Origin: Celeribacter baekdonensis
GTDB lineage: Bacteria > Pseudomonadota > Alphaproteobacteria > Rhodobacterales > Rhodobacteraceae
Assembly (NCBI RefSeq): GCF_003047105.1
Contig: NZ_CP028473.1
Coordinates: forward strand, 59,421 to 123,420
Reading direction: 5' to 3'
DNA length: 64,000 nt
In this document: piece after piece, positions 41,544 through 50,849 of the stretch
Layout: each line of letters begins with the position of its first letter
Position numbering within the stretch: position 1 is the first letter of the stretch
Position numbers and translations under genes: made by a program
Notes under the pieces: generated by a model
The model's input: the letters and a program-made list of their open reading frames with translations, nothing else
Told to the model about the DNA's origin: nothing
Databases searched by the model: none

Positions 41544-43034
41544 TTATTGCATCACAAAGGGGTTTTTCGTCTCTGCCTCATAGGACAGCCAGACGGATTT
41601 GGTTTCGAGATACTGGTCGATGGCCTCGATCCCGTTTTCCCGCCCGAACCCCGACGCCTTCACACCGCCGAACGGCATGAGGAAACTGGCAGCCCGGTAG
41701 GTGTTGACCCAGACCGTGCCAGCCCGCAGCCGTTTCGGAGCCACAGTCGCGCGTTTGATACTGGAGGTCCAGACACCGGCCGCGAGCCCGTAGTCCGTGT
41801 CATTGGCGATCTCATAGGCCTCTTCGTCGTCCCTGAAGGAGATGAGAGAAACCACCGGCCCGAAGACTTCCTCCTGCGCGATCCGCATATCGTTGCGGAC
41901 ATCCGCAAAGACCGTCGGCTCGACGAACCAGCCGTTTCCGCATTCCGGCTTCTGGGCAAGCGCCCCGCCCAGAACGCAGCGCGCGCCCTCGGATTTCGCG
42001 ATCTCGATATATGACACGATCCGGTCGAGCTGTGGCTGCGTGGTCACCGGACCGACCTGCGTCGTCATTTCCATGGGATCGCCCATTCGCGCCGTTTTTG
42101 CAGAGGCGACGAATTTGTCGAGATAGGCCTCGTAAATGCTCTCATGCACCAGAAGACGCGAACCCGCGATACAGGTCTGTCCCGTCGCGGCGAAAATCCC
42201 GGCGATCCCTCCGGAAACAGCAGCATCGAGATCGGCATCGGGGAACACGATCTGCGCGGATTTCCCCCCGAGTTCCAGCGTCAGCCGCTTGAAGGTGGCG
42301 GCGGCATTTTCCATGATCTTCTGCCCGGCGGTCTCCCCGCCGGTGAAAGCAACCTTGGCCACTTTCGGATGGGTCGTCAGCCGGTCGCCTACATCCTGAC
42401 CGAATCCCGTCACCACATTGACCACGCCTTCGGGGAAGCCCGCCTCACGCACCAGAGCCGCGAATTCGAGGGCCGAGGCCGAGGTGTGTTCCGACGGTTT
42501 GATCACCAGAGTGCATCCGGCGGCCAGCGCCGGTGCCAGTTTCCAGACCATCAACATGAGCGGGGAATTCCACGGCACAATTGCCGCGACGACCCCCACG
42601 GGCTCGCGCAGGGTGTAGGTAAAGGTGTTCGGCTTGTTGATCGGAATGACAGCGCCGTTGATCTTGTCCGCAAGGCCGCCATAGAAATAGAGCCATTGCG
42701 AGATTCCCCGCACTTGCCCCTCAATCTCGGCCCGCAGCTTTCCGTTGTCGCGCACCTCGACAGCCGTGAGACTGTCGGCGTCCCGTGCCACGAGATCGCC
42801 GAGTTTGCGCAACAAGGCGCCCCGTTCCGTGGCCGAAAGTTTTCCCCATGCACCGTGATAGAGCACGTCATGTGCCGCCTCCACAGCCTCATCGACATCG
42901 CGCGCATCGCATTTCGGAATCTCGGCCCAGGGGTCTCCGGTAAAGGGATTATAGCTCTGAAAGCTCTCGCCCGAGGCGCTGTCCTTCCATGCGTTTCCGA
43001 TGAACACCTGATATTTCTTCATGCTATTTTCCAT
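41544..43034 (-). CDS. Aldehyde dehydrogenase (NAD(P)+) 2
   Basis: 496 aa; ATG 43034 (MENSMKKYQ) has GGAG at a 7-nt spacing, better than the ATG two codons earlier. Motifs: AAIVPWNSPLML, LTLELGGKSAQIVFPDADLD, GIFAATGQTCIAGSRLLVHE (nucleophile in GQTC) and EEVFGPVVSLISF. About one third identical by eye to the neighbouring ALDH1, so they are paralogues with probably different substrates. It lies directly downstream of the DctPQM TRAP importer genes, which may place it in that transcript rather than in the CTTAG regulon. Confidence 0.92.
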   Translation of the reverse strand: MENSMKKYQVFIGNAWKDSASGESFQSYNPFTGDPWAEIPKCDARDVDEAVEAAHDVLYHGAWGKLSATERGALLRKLGDLVARDADSLTAVEVRDNGKLRAEIEGQVRGISQWLYFYGGLADKINGAVIPINKPNTFTYTLREPVGVVAAIVPWNSPLMLMVWKLAPALAAGCTLVIKPSEHTSASALEFAALVREAGFPEGVVNVVTGFGQDVGDRLTTHPKVAKVAFTGGETAGQKIMENAAATFKRLTLELGGKSAQIVFPDADLDAAVSGGIAGIFAATGQTCIAGSRLLVHESIYEAYLDKFVASAKTARMGDPMEMTTQVGPVTTQPQLDRIVSYIEIAKSEGARCVLGGALAQKPECGNGWFVEPTVFADVRNDMRIAQEEVFGPVVSLISFRDDEEAYEIANDTDYGLAAGVWTSSIKRATVAPKRLRAGTVWVNTYRAASFLMPFGGVKASGFGRENGIEAIDQYLETKSVWLSYEAETKNPFVMQ

Positions 43035-43112
43035 TGTCATACTCCATCCCGTTTGTCTTTTCTGGCCCGTTTCACTTTGTCGGCCCGGTTGTGGTGGTTG
43101 GATGTCCGCCCC

Positions 43113-44423
43113 TCAAATTAGGGAGGGAACAAAGGTCGTCAGGCCCGGCATCAACGCGAGTAGGACCATGCCCAAGACGAACAGCGCAACAAACGGCCAG
43201 GCAGCGCGAAAGACTGTCGAGAGAGAGCCCTCTCCCCACGCGCTTTTCAGGGCGAACAGCGTATATCCGAAGGGCGGGGTCATACCGCCGACCGTGATGT
43301 TCACTAGGAACAGAAGCCAAAACCAGATCGGGTCGTAGTGGAAGGTCTCGATGATAGGCAGGTAGATCGGGATGACGATGAGCATCAGCGCGATCTGGTC
43401 GACGAACATACACAGAACAAAGGGCAGCACCATCAGCAGGATCAGCATGGTCCAGGACGACACTTCCAGAGCGACGATCCATTCCGTCAAAGCCGTCGCC
43501 CCGCCCGAGAAGGCCAGAAGCTGACTGAACAGCTTGGAACTTGCCATGACGATGAGGATCATCGCGGACACTTGCGCAGAGGCCCCCAGGGATTCCGCCA
43601 CCATCCTTACACTCAGGTTCCGGTAAATCGCAGCCGTGATCAAAGCCCCCAGAACCCCCATGGCCCCCGCTTCGGTGGGCGTGGCAACACCCATAAGGAT
43701 AAGCCCCATCACCAAAAGGATGATGATGCTGAACGGCAGCAGTTTGAGCAGCGCCAGCACAACCTCTCTGGCACTCGCCCGACGGGTCGCATCTTCCGTC
43801 ATCGGCGCCAGTTCTGGATTGCGCCATATCCGAAAGAACACATAGGCGGCAAACAGCGAGGCAAACATCAGACCCGGAACGATCCCCGCAATCAGAAGAC
43901 CCGCGATGGAGACCCCGGACAGGGTGCCGATGATGATCACAAGAACACTGGGCGGGATCAGCGGCGCAAGGCTGGCCCCGGCAAGGATGGTCCCGATCGA
44001 CAGGCGCGCGTCGTAGCCCCGTGAAATCATGCCGGGCAACAGCGAACGTCCGAGCATCGCAGCAACCCCCATGGCCGCGCCTGACAGCGTGCTAAACACG
44101 GTGGCGAGCACAATCGACAGGATATATTGCCTCCCCCGAACACGCCCGACCAGCGTGTCGATGGACTGGAACAGAACCTCGACCGCTCGGCTGCGAAAGA
44201 GCAGTTCGCCCATCAGAATAAAGAGCGGAATGGTCACCAGAGAGGAGCTTGTTGCGGTTTCAAAGAAACTGCCCGAGAACATCCCGAACCCTGCGGGGCC
44301 CAGCAAAAGAACCGTCGCCCCGAGATTGACCACAAGAAAGGCCACGAACACCGGCATGCCACTGAACATGGCAAGCAACAACAGGCCGACGCCGGCGAGA
44401 ACAGCAGGAATTCCCTCGATCAT
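43113..44423 (-). CDS. dctM: TRAP transporter large permease (DctM)
   Basis: 436 aa with about twelve hydrophobic segments. Typical DctM signatures: ATVFSTLSGAAMGVAAMLGR, ASLAPLIPPSVLVIIIGTLS and LVMGLILMGVATPTEAGAMG. The start overlaps the DctQ stop by four bases (ATGA). Forms the ion-coupled import channel with DctQ; together with the DctP protein upstream it brings in a C4- to C6-type organic acid or aromatic acid. The gene is followed by aldehyde dehydrogenase 2 after about 80 bp. Confidence 0.93.
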   Translation of the reverse strand: MIEGIPAVLAGVGLLLLAMFSGMPVFVAFLVVNLGATVLLLGPAGFGMFSGSFFETATSSSLVTIPLFILMGELLFRSRAVEVLFQSIDTLVGRVRGRQYILSIVLATVFSTLSGAAMGVAAMLGRSLLPGMISRGYDARLSIGTILAGASLAPLIPPSVLVIIIGTLSGVSIAGLLIAGIVPGLMFASLFAAYVFFRIWRNPELAPMTEDATRRASAREVVLALLKLLPFSIIILLVMGLILMGVATPTEAGAMGVLGALITAAIYRNLSVRMVAESLGASAQVSAMILIVMASSKLFSQLLAFSGGATALTEWIVALEVSSWTMLILLMVLPFVLCMFVDQIALMLIVIPIYLPIIETFHYDPIWFWLLFLVNITVGGMTPPFGYTLFALKSAWGEGSLSTVFRAAWPFVALFVLGMVLLALMPGLTTFVPSLI

Positions 44424-44944
44424 TTGCCCGCCCCTTTCACGCCATGAAAGCTGTCACCCAGCGCCTGTCGCAAAAAATACACCCCGGAATTGAGCATCCC
44501 GAACAGGATGAAGGCATAGAGCGTCCATTTCGGCACCGGAACCGTCGTCAGCGTGACCGTACCGCGCAGGAACAGGCGATGTGTTTCCTGCCAAAAGATA
44601 TATCCGACCCAGAGGCAGACAGCCGCCCCGACCGCAAATCCCAGACGCCGCAGAACCTCGGAGCTGCGCTCCCCCAGAAGATCGAGCAGGATCGAAACCG
44701 AGACATTGCCTTCGAGGCGTGTCACATGCGGGATAATGAGGAAAACGGAAATTAGAAGCAGGAAAGACACGAAATCGCTCGCCCATTTCGTCGGAGCGTC
44801 GAAAAAATATCGCATCACAACCTCATAGGCGAAAATCACCACGATGGACATGAGCGCCAGAGAGCCCAGCCAGAACCCGGCACTGACCAGGGCATCGTGA
44901 CCGGACAGAAGCGCCCTGAAAACGCGTCGTAAAAAATTCTTCAT
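44420..44944 (-). CDS. dctQ: TRAP transporter small permease (DctQ)
   Basis: 174 aa from ATG 44944 with GGAGC upstream; the open frame reaches 45019 but those codons overlap the intercistronic hairpin. Four membrane helices, the first with LGSLALMSIVVIFAYEVVMR, followed by YFFDAPTKWASDFVSFLLLI, the conserved W-x-x-D loop of DctQ proteins. It pairs with DctM. Normal length for the family. Confidence 0.9.
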   Translation of the reverse strand: MKNFLRRVFRALLSGHDALVSAGFWLGSLALMSIVVIFAYEVVMRYFFDAPTKWASDFVSFLLLISVFLIIPHVTRLEGNVSVSILLDLLGERSSEVLRRLGFAVGAAVCLWVGYIFWQETHRLFLRGTVTLTTVPVPKWTLYAFILFGMLNSGVYFLRQALGDSFHGVKGAGK

Positions 44945-44979
44945 AGTGAGCTCCGAAACCACCCCTTGTTTCTGGTTTT

Positions 44980-45005
44980 GGATCGTCCCCGCAGGGGAAC
45001 GATCC
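44980..45005 (-). promoter_or_regulatory. Intercistronic hairpin between dctP and dctQ
   Basis: GGATCGT-CCCC / GGGG-A-ACGATCC forms an 11-bp stem with a GCA loop and one bulge. There is no T tail on the minus strand, so it looks like an mRNA-stabilising or processing hairpin that keeps binding-protein expression above that of the permeases. Confidence 0.6.
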
Positions 45006-45019
45006 TTTCGTTTGTGCAT

Positions 45020-45994
45020 TCAGCCACCGATATTCGCCTGCGCCGCCATGTCCCGAATTTCGGCGATGTCCTCTGGGTTGATGGTCGCCGACAAATCCAG
45101 AACGCCCTCGAACCAGGCGCTTTTGAGATTGGCGGCGATGTCCTCCTGAAAATACGTGGCCTCCATACCTTCGGCCACAAGCGTGGCCTCTTCCTTGGCT
45201 GCGAGATCGTCGAAAATCCCGGAGCTGACCGTTTCGTAATGCCGCGCGGCCGTCTCGATTTCGGATTGCGTTGTTTCATCGAGCCCGTTCCAGGTTTCGA
45301 GATTCATCAACAGCATATGGCTCACCTGCCCGAAGGTCGGGCGCACGAAATACCCGGCCACTTCGAACCAGCGGTAGTTCACGGCGCCGACGGCGGGCCA
45401 CCCTGCACCGTCCACCACACCGCGTTCCAGCGCAGGGTAGATTTCCTGTGCAGGCAACACCGCCGGAGATCCGCCGAGTTCCTCGATCACCGGATGATAA
45501 AGCGGAGTGCCGCGAATGCGGCGTCCGGCCAGAGCGTCATCGCCGAGCGGTTCCTTGAGAACCATGTGAAACCCGTTTCTGTCATAGAAGACAGCGATCA
45601 GTTTCAGGCCCATTTCCTGATATTGACGATCCGCGAGATCCCAGATGCCGGAGGCGTGAAGCTCCTCTGCGGACCCGCTGAGCGCATCCAGCGACATGCC
45701 GACCGCGATATCGTTATAGTGATAGCCGCCATTGGTATACAGCAGGTCGAACAAACCTTGCGACACAGGGTTGAATTGTTCGAACGGCGGGATGGTTTCC
45801 GGCCCGAAGCGGCTAAGCTTCAAGTCAGCCGTGGTTTCCTCCTCAAGATATTCCATAAACGGCATCAGCACCTCACCGACAGCGGCATAGCTCTGATCCC
45901 AGCTCGACAGGACTTTCAAATCTTGCGCCATGGCCCCCATCGTCACCGGCATCAACGCAGCCGACATGCAAAGGCCTTTCAGAATGGTTTTCAT
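45020..45994 (-). CDS. dctP: TRAP transporter substrate-binding protein (DctP)
   Basis: 324 aa from ATG 45994. Signal peptide MKTILKGLCMSAALMPVTMG ending AMA-Q. The mature protein has VLSSWDQSYAAVGEVLMPFM, LAGRRIRGTPLYHPVIEELG (the R-x-x-P substrate-contacting block) and LERGVVDGAGWPAVGAVNYR (the G-x-x-D-G motif of DctP). The binding pocket motif suggests a carboxylate ligand. First gene of the dctPQM set; upstream is a Zn alcohol dehydrogenase on the same strand. Confidence 0.92.
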   Translation of the reverse strand: MKTILKGLCMSAALMPVTMGAMAQDLKVLSSWDQSYAAVGEVLMPFMEYLEEETTADLKLSRFGPETIPPFEQFNPVSQGLFDLLYTNGGYHYNDIAVGMSLDALSGSAEELHASGIWDLADRQYQEMGLKLIAVFYDRNGFHMVLKEPLGDDALAGRRIRGTPLYHPVIEELGGSPAVLPAQEIYPALERGVVDGAGWPAVGAVNYRWFEVAGYFVRPTFGQVSHMLLMNLETWNGLDETTQSEIETAARHYETVSSGIFDDLAAKEEATLVAEGMEATYFQEDIAANLKSAWFEGVLDLSATINPEDIAEIRDMAAQANIGG

Positions 45995-46110
45995 GTTTTT
46001 CCTCCCTGTTTTAATGATGGACGACGCCGTATCCGGTCGTTTCGGACCTGGATAAGTGGCGTTACGCCCTTCTCGAAATTCAACGCCCATTGCGTTTGCG
46101 CGATCCCCCG

Positions 46111-47184
46111 TCAAAAGACGATCACACCTTTTCCCGAGGCCTGCCTGTCCAGCAGCTCATAGGCTTTTCCAGCCTGATCGAGTGTCCAACGATCCGAAAA
46201 GATTGCGTCCACCTCGACACCACGATCAACCGAGAATATCGCACATTCCTCCATGATATTCGTCGAAAAGGTGAACGACCCCTGCAAGGAAATCTGCCGA
46301 AAGATGACATCCGAAGCGAAATCGACCACGGGCGGCTTGCCAAGACCGACGAAAACCGCCGTGCCCCAAAGACGCAGACACTTGGTCGCCCCTTCGATGG
46401 CCTGCGGCGCGCCCGAGGTTTCAAGCGAGAAATGCGCACCCCGTCCATGGGTCAGTCCCCTGATCGCCTCGACCGCATCCACCTCCGCCGGGTTGATCGT
46501 CTCAGCGGCACCGAACTGTCGAGCCATTTCCAGACGCTCCTTGTTGACATCCAGCGCAATGACCCGCGCGCCCAGGGCGGCGGCGAATTGCGTGCCCGAC
46601 AAGCCGACCGGTCCTTGACCGAAGATCGCAACCGTATGACTGGCATTGGGCTGAATTTTTCGCAGCGCCGCATAGGATGTGCCCGAACCGCAGGCAATCG
46701 CCGCCCCCGCCTCGAAGGACAGTTCGTCAGGCAGGGTGACCAGCGTATGTGCCGCACATTTCATGTATTGCGCATGCGCCCCATGAGCGGTCCAGCCGTA
46801 GATATCGGGCACCATGCCCTCGCACATCTGCGGCCATCCTGTCCGGCATTGATCGCAGACATGACAGCCGGAATAATGGTGGATCATGACCCTCTGGCCG
46901 ATGCGGGCGACACGATCGCTGACACCTGGACCGATTGCGACGACGACGCCACAGGGTTCGTGCCCGGCGATTTTCGGCCCGGTGTCGCGCATGGTCTCAT
47001 AGGGCTTTCCCTTCGCCAGCTCCCGAAAGGCCCGGTCGTCCGAAGGGGCCCGGTAGCCATGCAGATCGCTTCCGCACAGCCCCGATGCCTTGACTTCGAT
47101 GACCACTTCTCCCGGCCCCGGCGTCGGATCGTCGAATTCCATGATCGCCACTTTGCGATCCCCCGGAAAGGTCACTCCACGCAT
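46111..47184 (-). CDS. Zinc-dependent alcohol dehydrogenase (MDR family)
   Basis: 357 aa. Catalytic zinc ligands are in ASGLCGSDLHGY and IAGHEPCGVVVAIGPG; the structural zinc site is SGCHVCDQCRTGWPQMC (four Cys). The cofactor fold reads VAIFGQGPVGLSGTQFAAAL with an Asp (IALDVNKERL) that favours NAD. Resembles L-threonine/sorbitol/xylitol dehydrogenases. Lies between the hydroxyacyl-CoA-dehydrogenase-like gene and the TRAP binding protein on one strand, consistent with oxidation of a polyol or hydroxy acid taken up by one of the two importers. Confidence 0.9.
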   Translation of the reverse strand: MRGVTFPGDRKVAIMEFDDPTPGPGEVVIEVKASGLCGSDLHGYRAPSDDRAFRELAKGKPYETMRDTGPKIAGHEPCGVVVAIGPGVSDRVARIGQRVMIHHYSGCHVCDQCRTGWPQMCEGMVPDIYGWTAHGAHAQYMKCAAHTLVTLPDELSFEAGAAIACGSGTSYAALRKIQPNASHTVAIFGQGPVGLSGTQFAAALGARVIALDVNKERLEMARQFGAAETINPAEVDAVEAIRGLTHGRGAHFSLETSGAPQAIEGATKCLRLWGTAVFVGLGKPPVVDFASDVIFRQISLQGSFTFSTNIMEECAIFSVDRGVEVDAIFSDRWTLDQAGKAYELLDRQASGKGVIVF

Positions 47185-47277
47185 AACATTCTCCCATATG
47201 CTCTATCCTGAACTCTCGGTTTCAGGACATGTTTTCCATCAAGCGGCGCGCCACTCCGAAATTTCAGATCACACGTT

Positions 47278-48258
47278 TCAACGCACATTCAGCCGCTCCA
47301 CAGGACCGGCCTCGCGCAACCAGTCGAGGAGCGCGCGCAATTGCCGGTCCCGCTCTTCTGTGACTTGGTCCACATCGTCTTCGAACCTGTACCAGCCCTG
47401 CCCCGTCGCGGCACCCAGATGGCCCTGATCCACAAGATCGCGGAGCACCTTGCGTCCCGCGTAGTTTTCGTCTCCCGTCTGGTGAAACAGCGACTCCGTC
47501 ACGGCCAGCGCGGTCTTTTTCGAGACGATCAGATCCTCGGTCAGAAGCGGCCCCCAAAGGGCGAGGCGCGGCCCCAGGCTCAAGCGCACCGCCGCGTCGA
47601 TATCGTCTCGGCTGGCCAGGCCTTCGTCCATCAGGCGGTAAATTTCCGTCAGCATGGCAAACTGGATCTTGTTGATGAGAAAACCGGGCCGCTCCGGGCA
47701 GGCCACGCCGACATGGTCGATGCTCTGGACGAAAGCACGGCCCCATGCGACCAGTTCCGGCGGCGTGAACGCGCTGTGGATGATCTCGATCACCGGAATG
47801 ATATGCGCTGGCGTGATGTAATGAATTCCCACCATCCGCTCCCGCCGCGACATCCCAGCCGCGATATCCGAGATCAGGAACGACGAGGTGTTTGTCGCCA
47901 AAACCACATCCGGCGGACACAGGCGATCCAGCTCTTCGAACACCGCCTGCTTGGTCTCCAACACCTCCTGAACGACCTCATGCACCATGAAGACACCGGC
48001 CACCGCCGTCTTGAGAGACGCCTCGGTGCTCACACGGCCCAGAATGGCCTCGACCGTCAAAGTGTCGTCGGCCAGTGTCGCGGCAATGGGCCGCGCGCGC
48101 TCGGCATAGCTGTCGAGCATGGCGGTTTGGCTGTCGCAGAGCACGACCTCATAGCCGTGTCGCGCATAAAGCGTCGCGATCACGCAGCCCATGAACCCGG
48201 CCCCGACAACACAGATGCGCCCGCCTGCGGGGGGATGTGTCCCGAACCCGAACGCCAT
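47278..48258 (-). CDS. 3-hydroxyacyl-CoA dehydrogenase-like oxidoreductase (gulonate/carnitine dehydrogenase type)
   Basis: 326 aa; start overlaps the ABC ATPase stop by one base (TGATG). Rossmann motif ICVVGAGFMGCVIATLYARH with Asp-containing CDSQ (NAD preference), VVLATNTSSFLISDIA (substrate Ser/Asn) and VGIHYITPAHIIPVIEII (catalytic His), then the dimerising C-domain with NKIQFAMLTEIYRLMDEG. The short length matches L-gulonate 3-dehydrogenase/lambda-crystallin and carnitine dehydrogenase rather than fatty-acid enzymes. Being cotranscribed with a sugar ABC importer and SMP-30 proteins points to sugar-acid oxidation. Confidence 0.85.
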   Translation of the reverse strand: MAFGFGTHPPAGGRICVVGAGFMGCVIATLYARHGYEVVLCDSQTAMLDSYAERARPIAATLADDTLTVEAILGRVSTEASLKTAVAGVFMVHEVVQEVLETKQAVFEELDRLCPPDVVLATNTSSFLISDIAAGMSRRERMVGIHYITPAHIIPVIEIIHSAFTPPELVAWGRAFVQSIDHVGVACPERPGFLINKIQFAMLTEIYRLMDEGLASRDDIDAAVRLSLGPRLALWGPLLTEDLIVSKKTALAVTESLFHQTGDENYAGRKVLRDLVDQGHLGAATGQGWYRFEDDVDQVTEERDRQLRALLDWLREAGPVERLNVR

Positions 48259-49769
48259 CAGTGCACCGCCGCATACATGATGCGTTCCTCTGTGGCTTCT
48301 TCCGGGGTGAACTCCTCGACGATGCGCCCGCCCCGCGACACCAGAATACGGTCCGACAGGTTCAGGATTTCAGGCAGGTAAGACGAGATCACCACAATCG
48401 CGATGCCCTGTTCGGCCAGATCGTTGATCAGCTGGTGAATCTCCGAAATCGCCCCGACATCGACGCCCCGCGTCGGCTCATCGAAAAACACGACTTTCGG
48501 CTTTTGGACAAGCGCCCGTGCGATCACCACTTTCTGCTGATTGCCGCCGGACAGTTCGATGACGCTCGCATCGGAATCGATGGCCCTGATGTTGAGCTTG
48601 TCGCTCCAGTCCGCCGCCATAGCCTTCATCTCGGCATAGCTCACGAAGAGGCCCGGGCTTACATTGGCCGCCTGGGCCGCCCGATGGATATTCTCTGCTA
48701 TCGACATGCTTTCATAAAATCCTTCTATCTTGCGGTCCTCGGTGACATAAACGATCCCGTCCATCACCGCGGGCCGGGGCGTGCGGTAGCGAACCGGCTT
48801 GTTCTCAAGCCTCACCTCGCCGCCGTGAAAGAAATCGCGTTTATAGATGCCGCAGACGACCTTTGCGGTTTCGCTGCGCCCCGATCCGATCAGGCCGAAG
48901 ATGCCGGTGACCTGCCCGCCATAGACCGAGAACGAATTGTTCTTGACGATCTTCGACATCGACAGGTTCTGAACGGACAGAACCTTGTGGCCGGGGGGAC
49001 GGATCTTGTCCTCGCCATGGCTGTGGTAAAGCTCGTCGGACAGGCTGCGCCCCACCATCGCCTGAACGATCATATCGCGGTCGAACCGGTCCGCATCGTC
49101 GCTGATCACCAGCTCACCATCACGCAAGACCGAGATCCGGTCGGCAATGCTCAGCGCCTCTTCGAGCGCATGGGTGATGAAGATCACCGCCACCCCGCGC
49201 GCCTTGAGATCGCGGACCAGCGCAAAGAAATGCCGTTTTTCCTCGGGCGTCAGCGTCGCGGTGGGTTCGTCGAAAATGATGACGCGGGCCTTTTGCCGGA
49301 CGGCGCGGGCAATCTCCACCATCTGTTTCTTGGCTGCGCCCAGGGTCGCCACATCGGCCCAGGGATCGACCTGAAAGTTCAGCGACTGCATGAATTGCTG
49401 CGCCGCGATGTAAATCCCGCGCAGCCGGTTGAAGAGCTTTTCCTCCCCGAGAAAAAGATTTTGCGCAACCGTCATGCTGGGGACGAGGCTGGTTTCCTGA
49501 AACACCATCGCCACGCCTTCGGCCAGCGCCTCTCCGGGTGTCGCAAAGGACACCGCCTTGTCGTCGAGCCGCATTTCGCCCGCCGTCGCCTGGGTGACGC
49601 CCGCCATGATCTTGGTCAGCGTCGATTTACCGGCGCCATTCTCGCCCAGCAGCGCATGCACTTCTCCGGGAAGAAGCTTGAAATCCACGTTCCGGATCGC
49701 GGGAATACCTCGATATTCCTTGGTCACGGATCGCATTTCGATAAGTGGTGATATCTGCATGGTGGTCAC
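48258..49769 (-). CDS. Sugar ABC transporter ATPase (RbsA/MglA type)
   Basis: 503 aa with two nucleotide-binding domains. First domain: HALLGENGAGKSTLTKIMAG (Walker A) and VIIFDEPTATLTPEE (Walker B), but the signature LSGGQ is replaced by TLGAAKKQMVEIARAV. Second domain: GIFGLIGSGRSETAKVVCGI (degenerate Walker A usual for the C-half) and VIELSGGNQQKVVIARAL with DEPTRGVDVGA. This asymmetry is normal in the ribose/galactose class. Powers import with two RbsC-like permeases encoded upstream. Starts immediately after the SMP-30 stop, in one operon. Confidence 0.93.
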   Translation of the reverse strand: MTTMQISPLIEMRSVTKEYRGIPAIRNVDFKLLPGEVHALLGENGAGKSTLTKIMAGVTQATAGEMRLDDKAVSFATPGEALAEGVAMVFQETSLVPSMTVAQNLFLGEEKLFNRLRGIYIAAQQFMQSLNFQVDPWADVATLGAAKKQMVEIARAVRQKARVIIFDEPTATLTPEEKRHFFALVRDLKARGVAVIFITHALEEALSIADRISVLRDGELVISDDADRFDRDMIVQAMVGRSLSDELYHSHGEDKIRPPGHKVLSVQNLSMSKIVKNNSFSVYGGQVTGIFGLIGSGRSETAKVVCGIYKRDFFHGGEVRLENKPVRYRTPRPAVMDGIVYVTEDRKIEGFYESMSIAENIHRAAQAANVSPGLFVSYAEMKAMAADWSDKLNIRAIDSDASVIELSGGNQQKVVIARALVQKPKVVFFDEPTRGVDVGAISEIHQLINDLAEQGIAIVVISSYLPEILNLSDRILVSRGGRIVEEFTPEEATEERIMYAAVH

Positions 49770-50849
49770 CTATAGTTTCGCACGGACGACAACATCGCCG
49801 CCCTTGGACGTCATGAGCAGGCCGTCACGGGACGGCAGACAACTGGTCACGCCGTGGCGCACCCCGTTTGCGCGGGAATGCAGGCTCTCTTTTGCATGGC
49901 CCGCCGGGTCCAGACGCAGCACGATGCCGAGCGAGCGTGACGGCGCCCATGGTTTGAGTTCTCCGAGTTGCTTGAGACTGCCGCCTTGCAACGGTTCCAG
50001 ATAAGAGGTCGGAGCATGCAGTGACGGCGCGATCCAGTATTCCGGCTCGATGGTCGCGATCATGCGCTGTCGGTATTCGTCCTCGCGCAGAACGAATTCG
50101 ATCAACTGCGTCCGCGGTGCAAAGAGAGTGAGCCACAGGCCCTCTCCCTCCGCGTCCCGCACCAGACGCCCCGGATACCCGGGAAGCTCCGCGAGCATGA
50201 CCTTGGTCCGCCCGTCCGCGCCGATCCGCAACACTTGATGGCGCCAGCTTTCCGACACGATGACACTGTTCTCCTCGGCCGCCACGATCCCGTAGGGGAA
50301 CGCCAGATCCCGGCACAGGCAGGTTGCTGCGCCAGCCGCGAGATCGAGTTTCCAGACAGAGCCGCTAGCCCGTTTCGTCATCAGGTCGAGCTTCCAGTCG
50401 CCCATCCGGTTGTCCTGACTTGCCAGGCACAAAAGGAGTGTGTCCGGGTCGGTGAAAACGGCGGCGGACGGGGCGACGATCGGCATGCCGTTCAATTGCG
50501 TCCCCTCCCAGCCGTCATGACGACCACCGCGAATGAGCACCCGACCCTCGTCGAGCCCCACCGCCAAAGCTCCGCTGTCGTCGCTTGCAAGGCATGTGAT
50601 GTCGCTGGACGCGCTCCAGATCACATCGGTTCCGCCCTCCGGCGTCAGACGCAGCAACCGCTCACGACTCGACAGCAAGATGCCATCAGGGGTGGACAGG
50701 ATGTTGTCTGGGGCTTCCAGAGAAGCAAGCGCCTCTGCCTCGTCGATCCGCGTGTTCGGTCGCAGCGCCCCGTCCATCGGGGGCAATGTGGTGGCCGCGC
50801 TGCCGCTGCCCCGAAATCGGTCCAGTGTCCGGGAGAAAATGTTACTCAT
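49770..50849 (-). CDS. SMP-30/gluconolactonase-like beta-propeller protein
   Basis: 359 aa from ATG 50849, which overlaps the previous gene by 8 nt. After a 30-residue leader, six-bladed propeller repeats appear (PDNILSTPDGILLSSRERLL, FPYGIVAAEENSVIVSESWR, LPGYPGRLVRDAEGEGLWLT). These blocks match the strictosidine-synthase/SMP-30 superfamily, in which Glu, Asn and Asp at the central channel bind a metal and hydrolyse lactones. No signal peptide. It is a paralogue of the domain fused to the upstream permease, so the two may form a pair acting on an imported sugar lactone. Confidence 0.78.
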   Translation of the reverse strand: MSNIFSRTLDRFRGSGSAATTLPPMDGALRPNTRIDEAEALASLEAPDNILSTPDGILLSSRERLLRLTPEGGTDVIWSASSDITCLASDDSGALAVGLDEGRVLIRGGRHDGWEGTQLNGMPIVAPSAAVFTDPDTLLLCLASQDNRMGDWKLDLMTKRASGSVWKLDLAAGAATCLCRDLAFPYGIVAAEENSVIVSESWRHQVLRIGADGRTKVMLAELPGYPGRLVRDAEGEGLWLTLFAPRTQLIEFVLREDEYRQRMIATIEPEYWIAPSLHAPTSYLEPLQGGSLKQLGELKPWAPSRSLGIVLRLDPAGHAKESLHSRANGVRHGVTSCLPSRDGLLMTSKGGDVVVRAKL

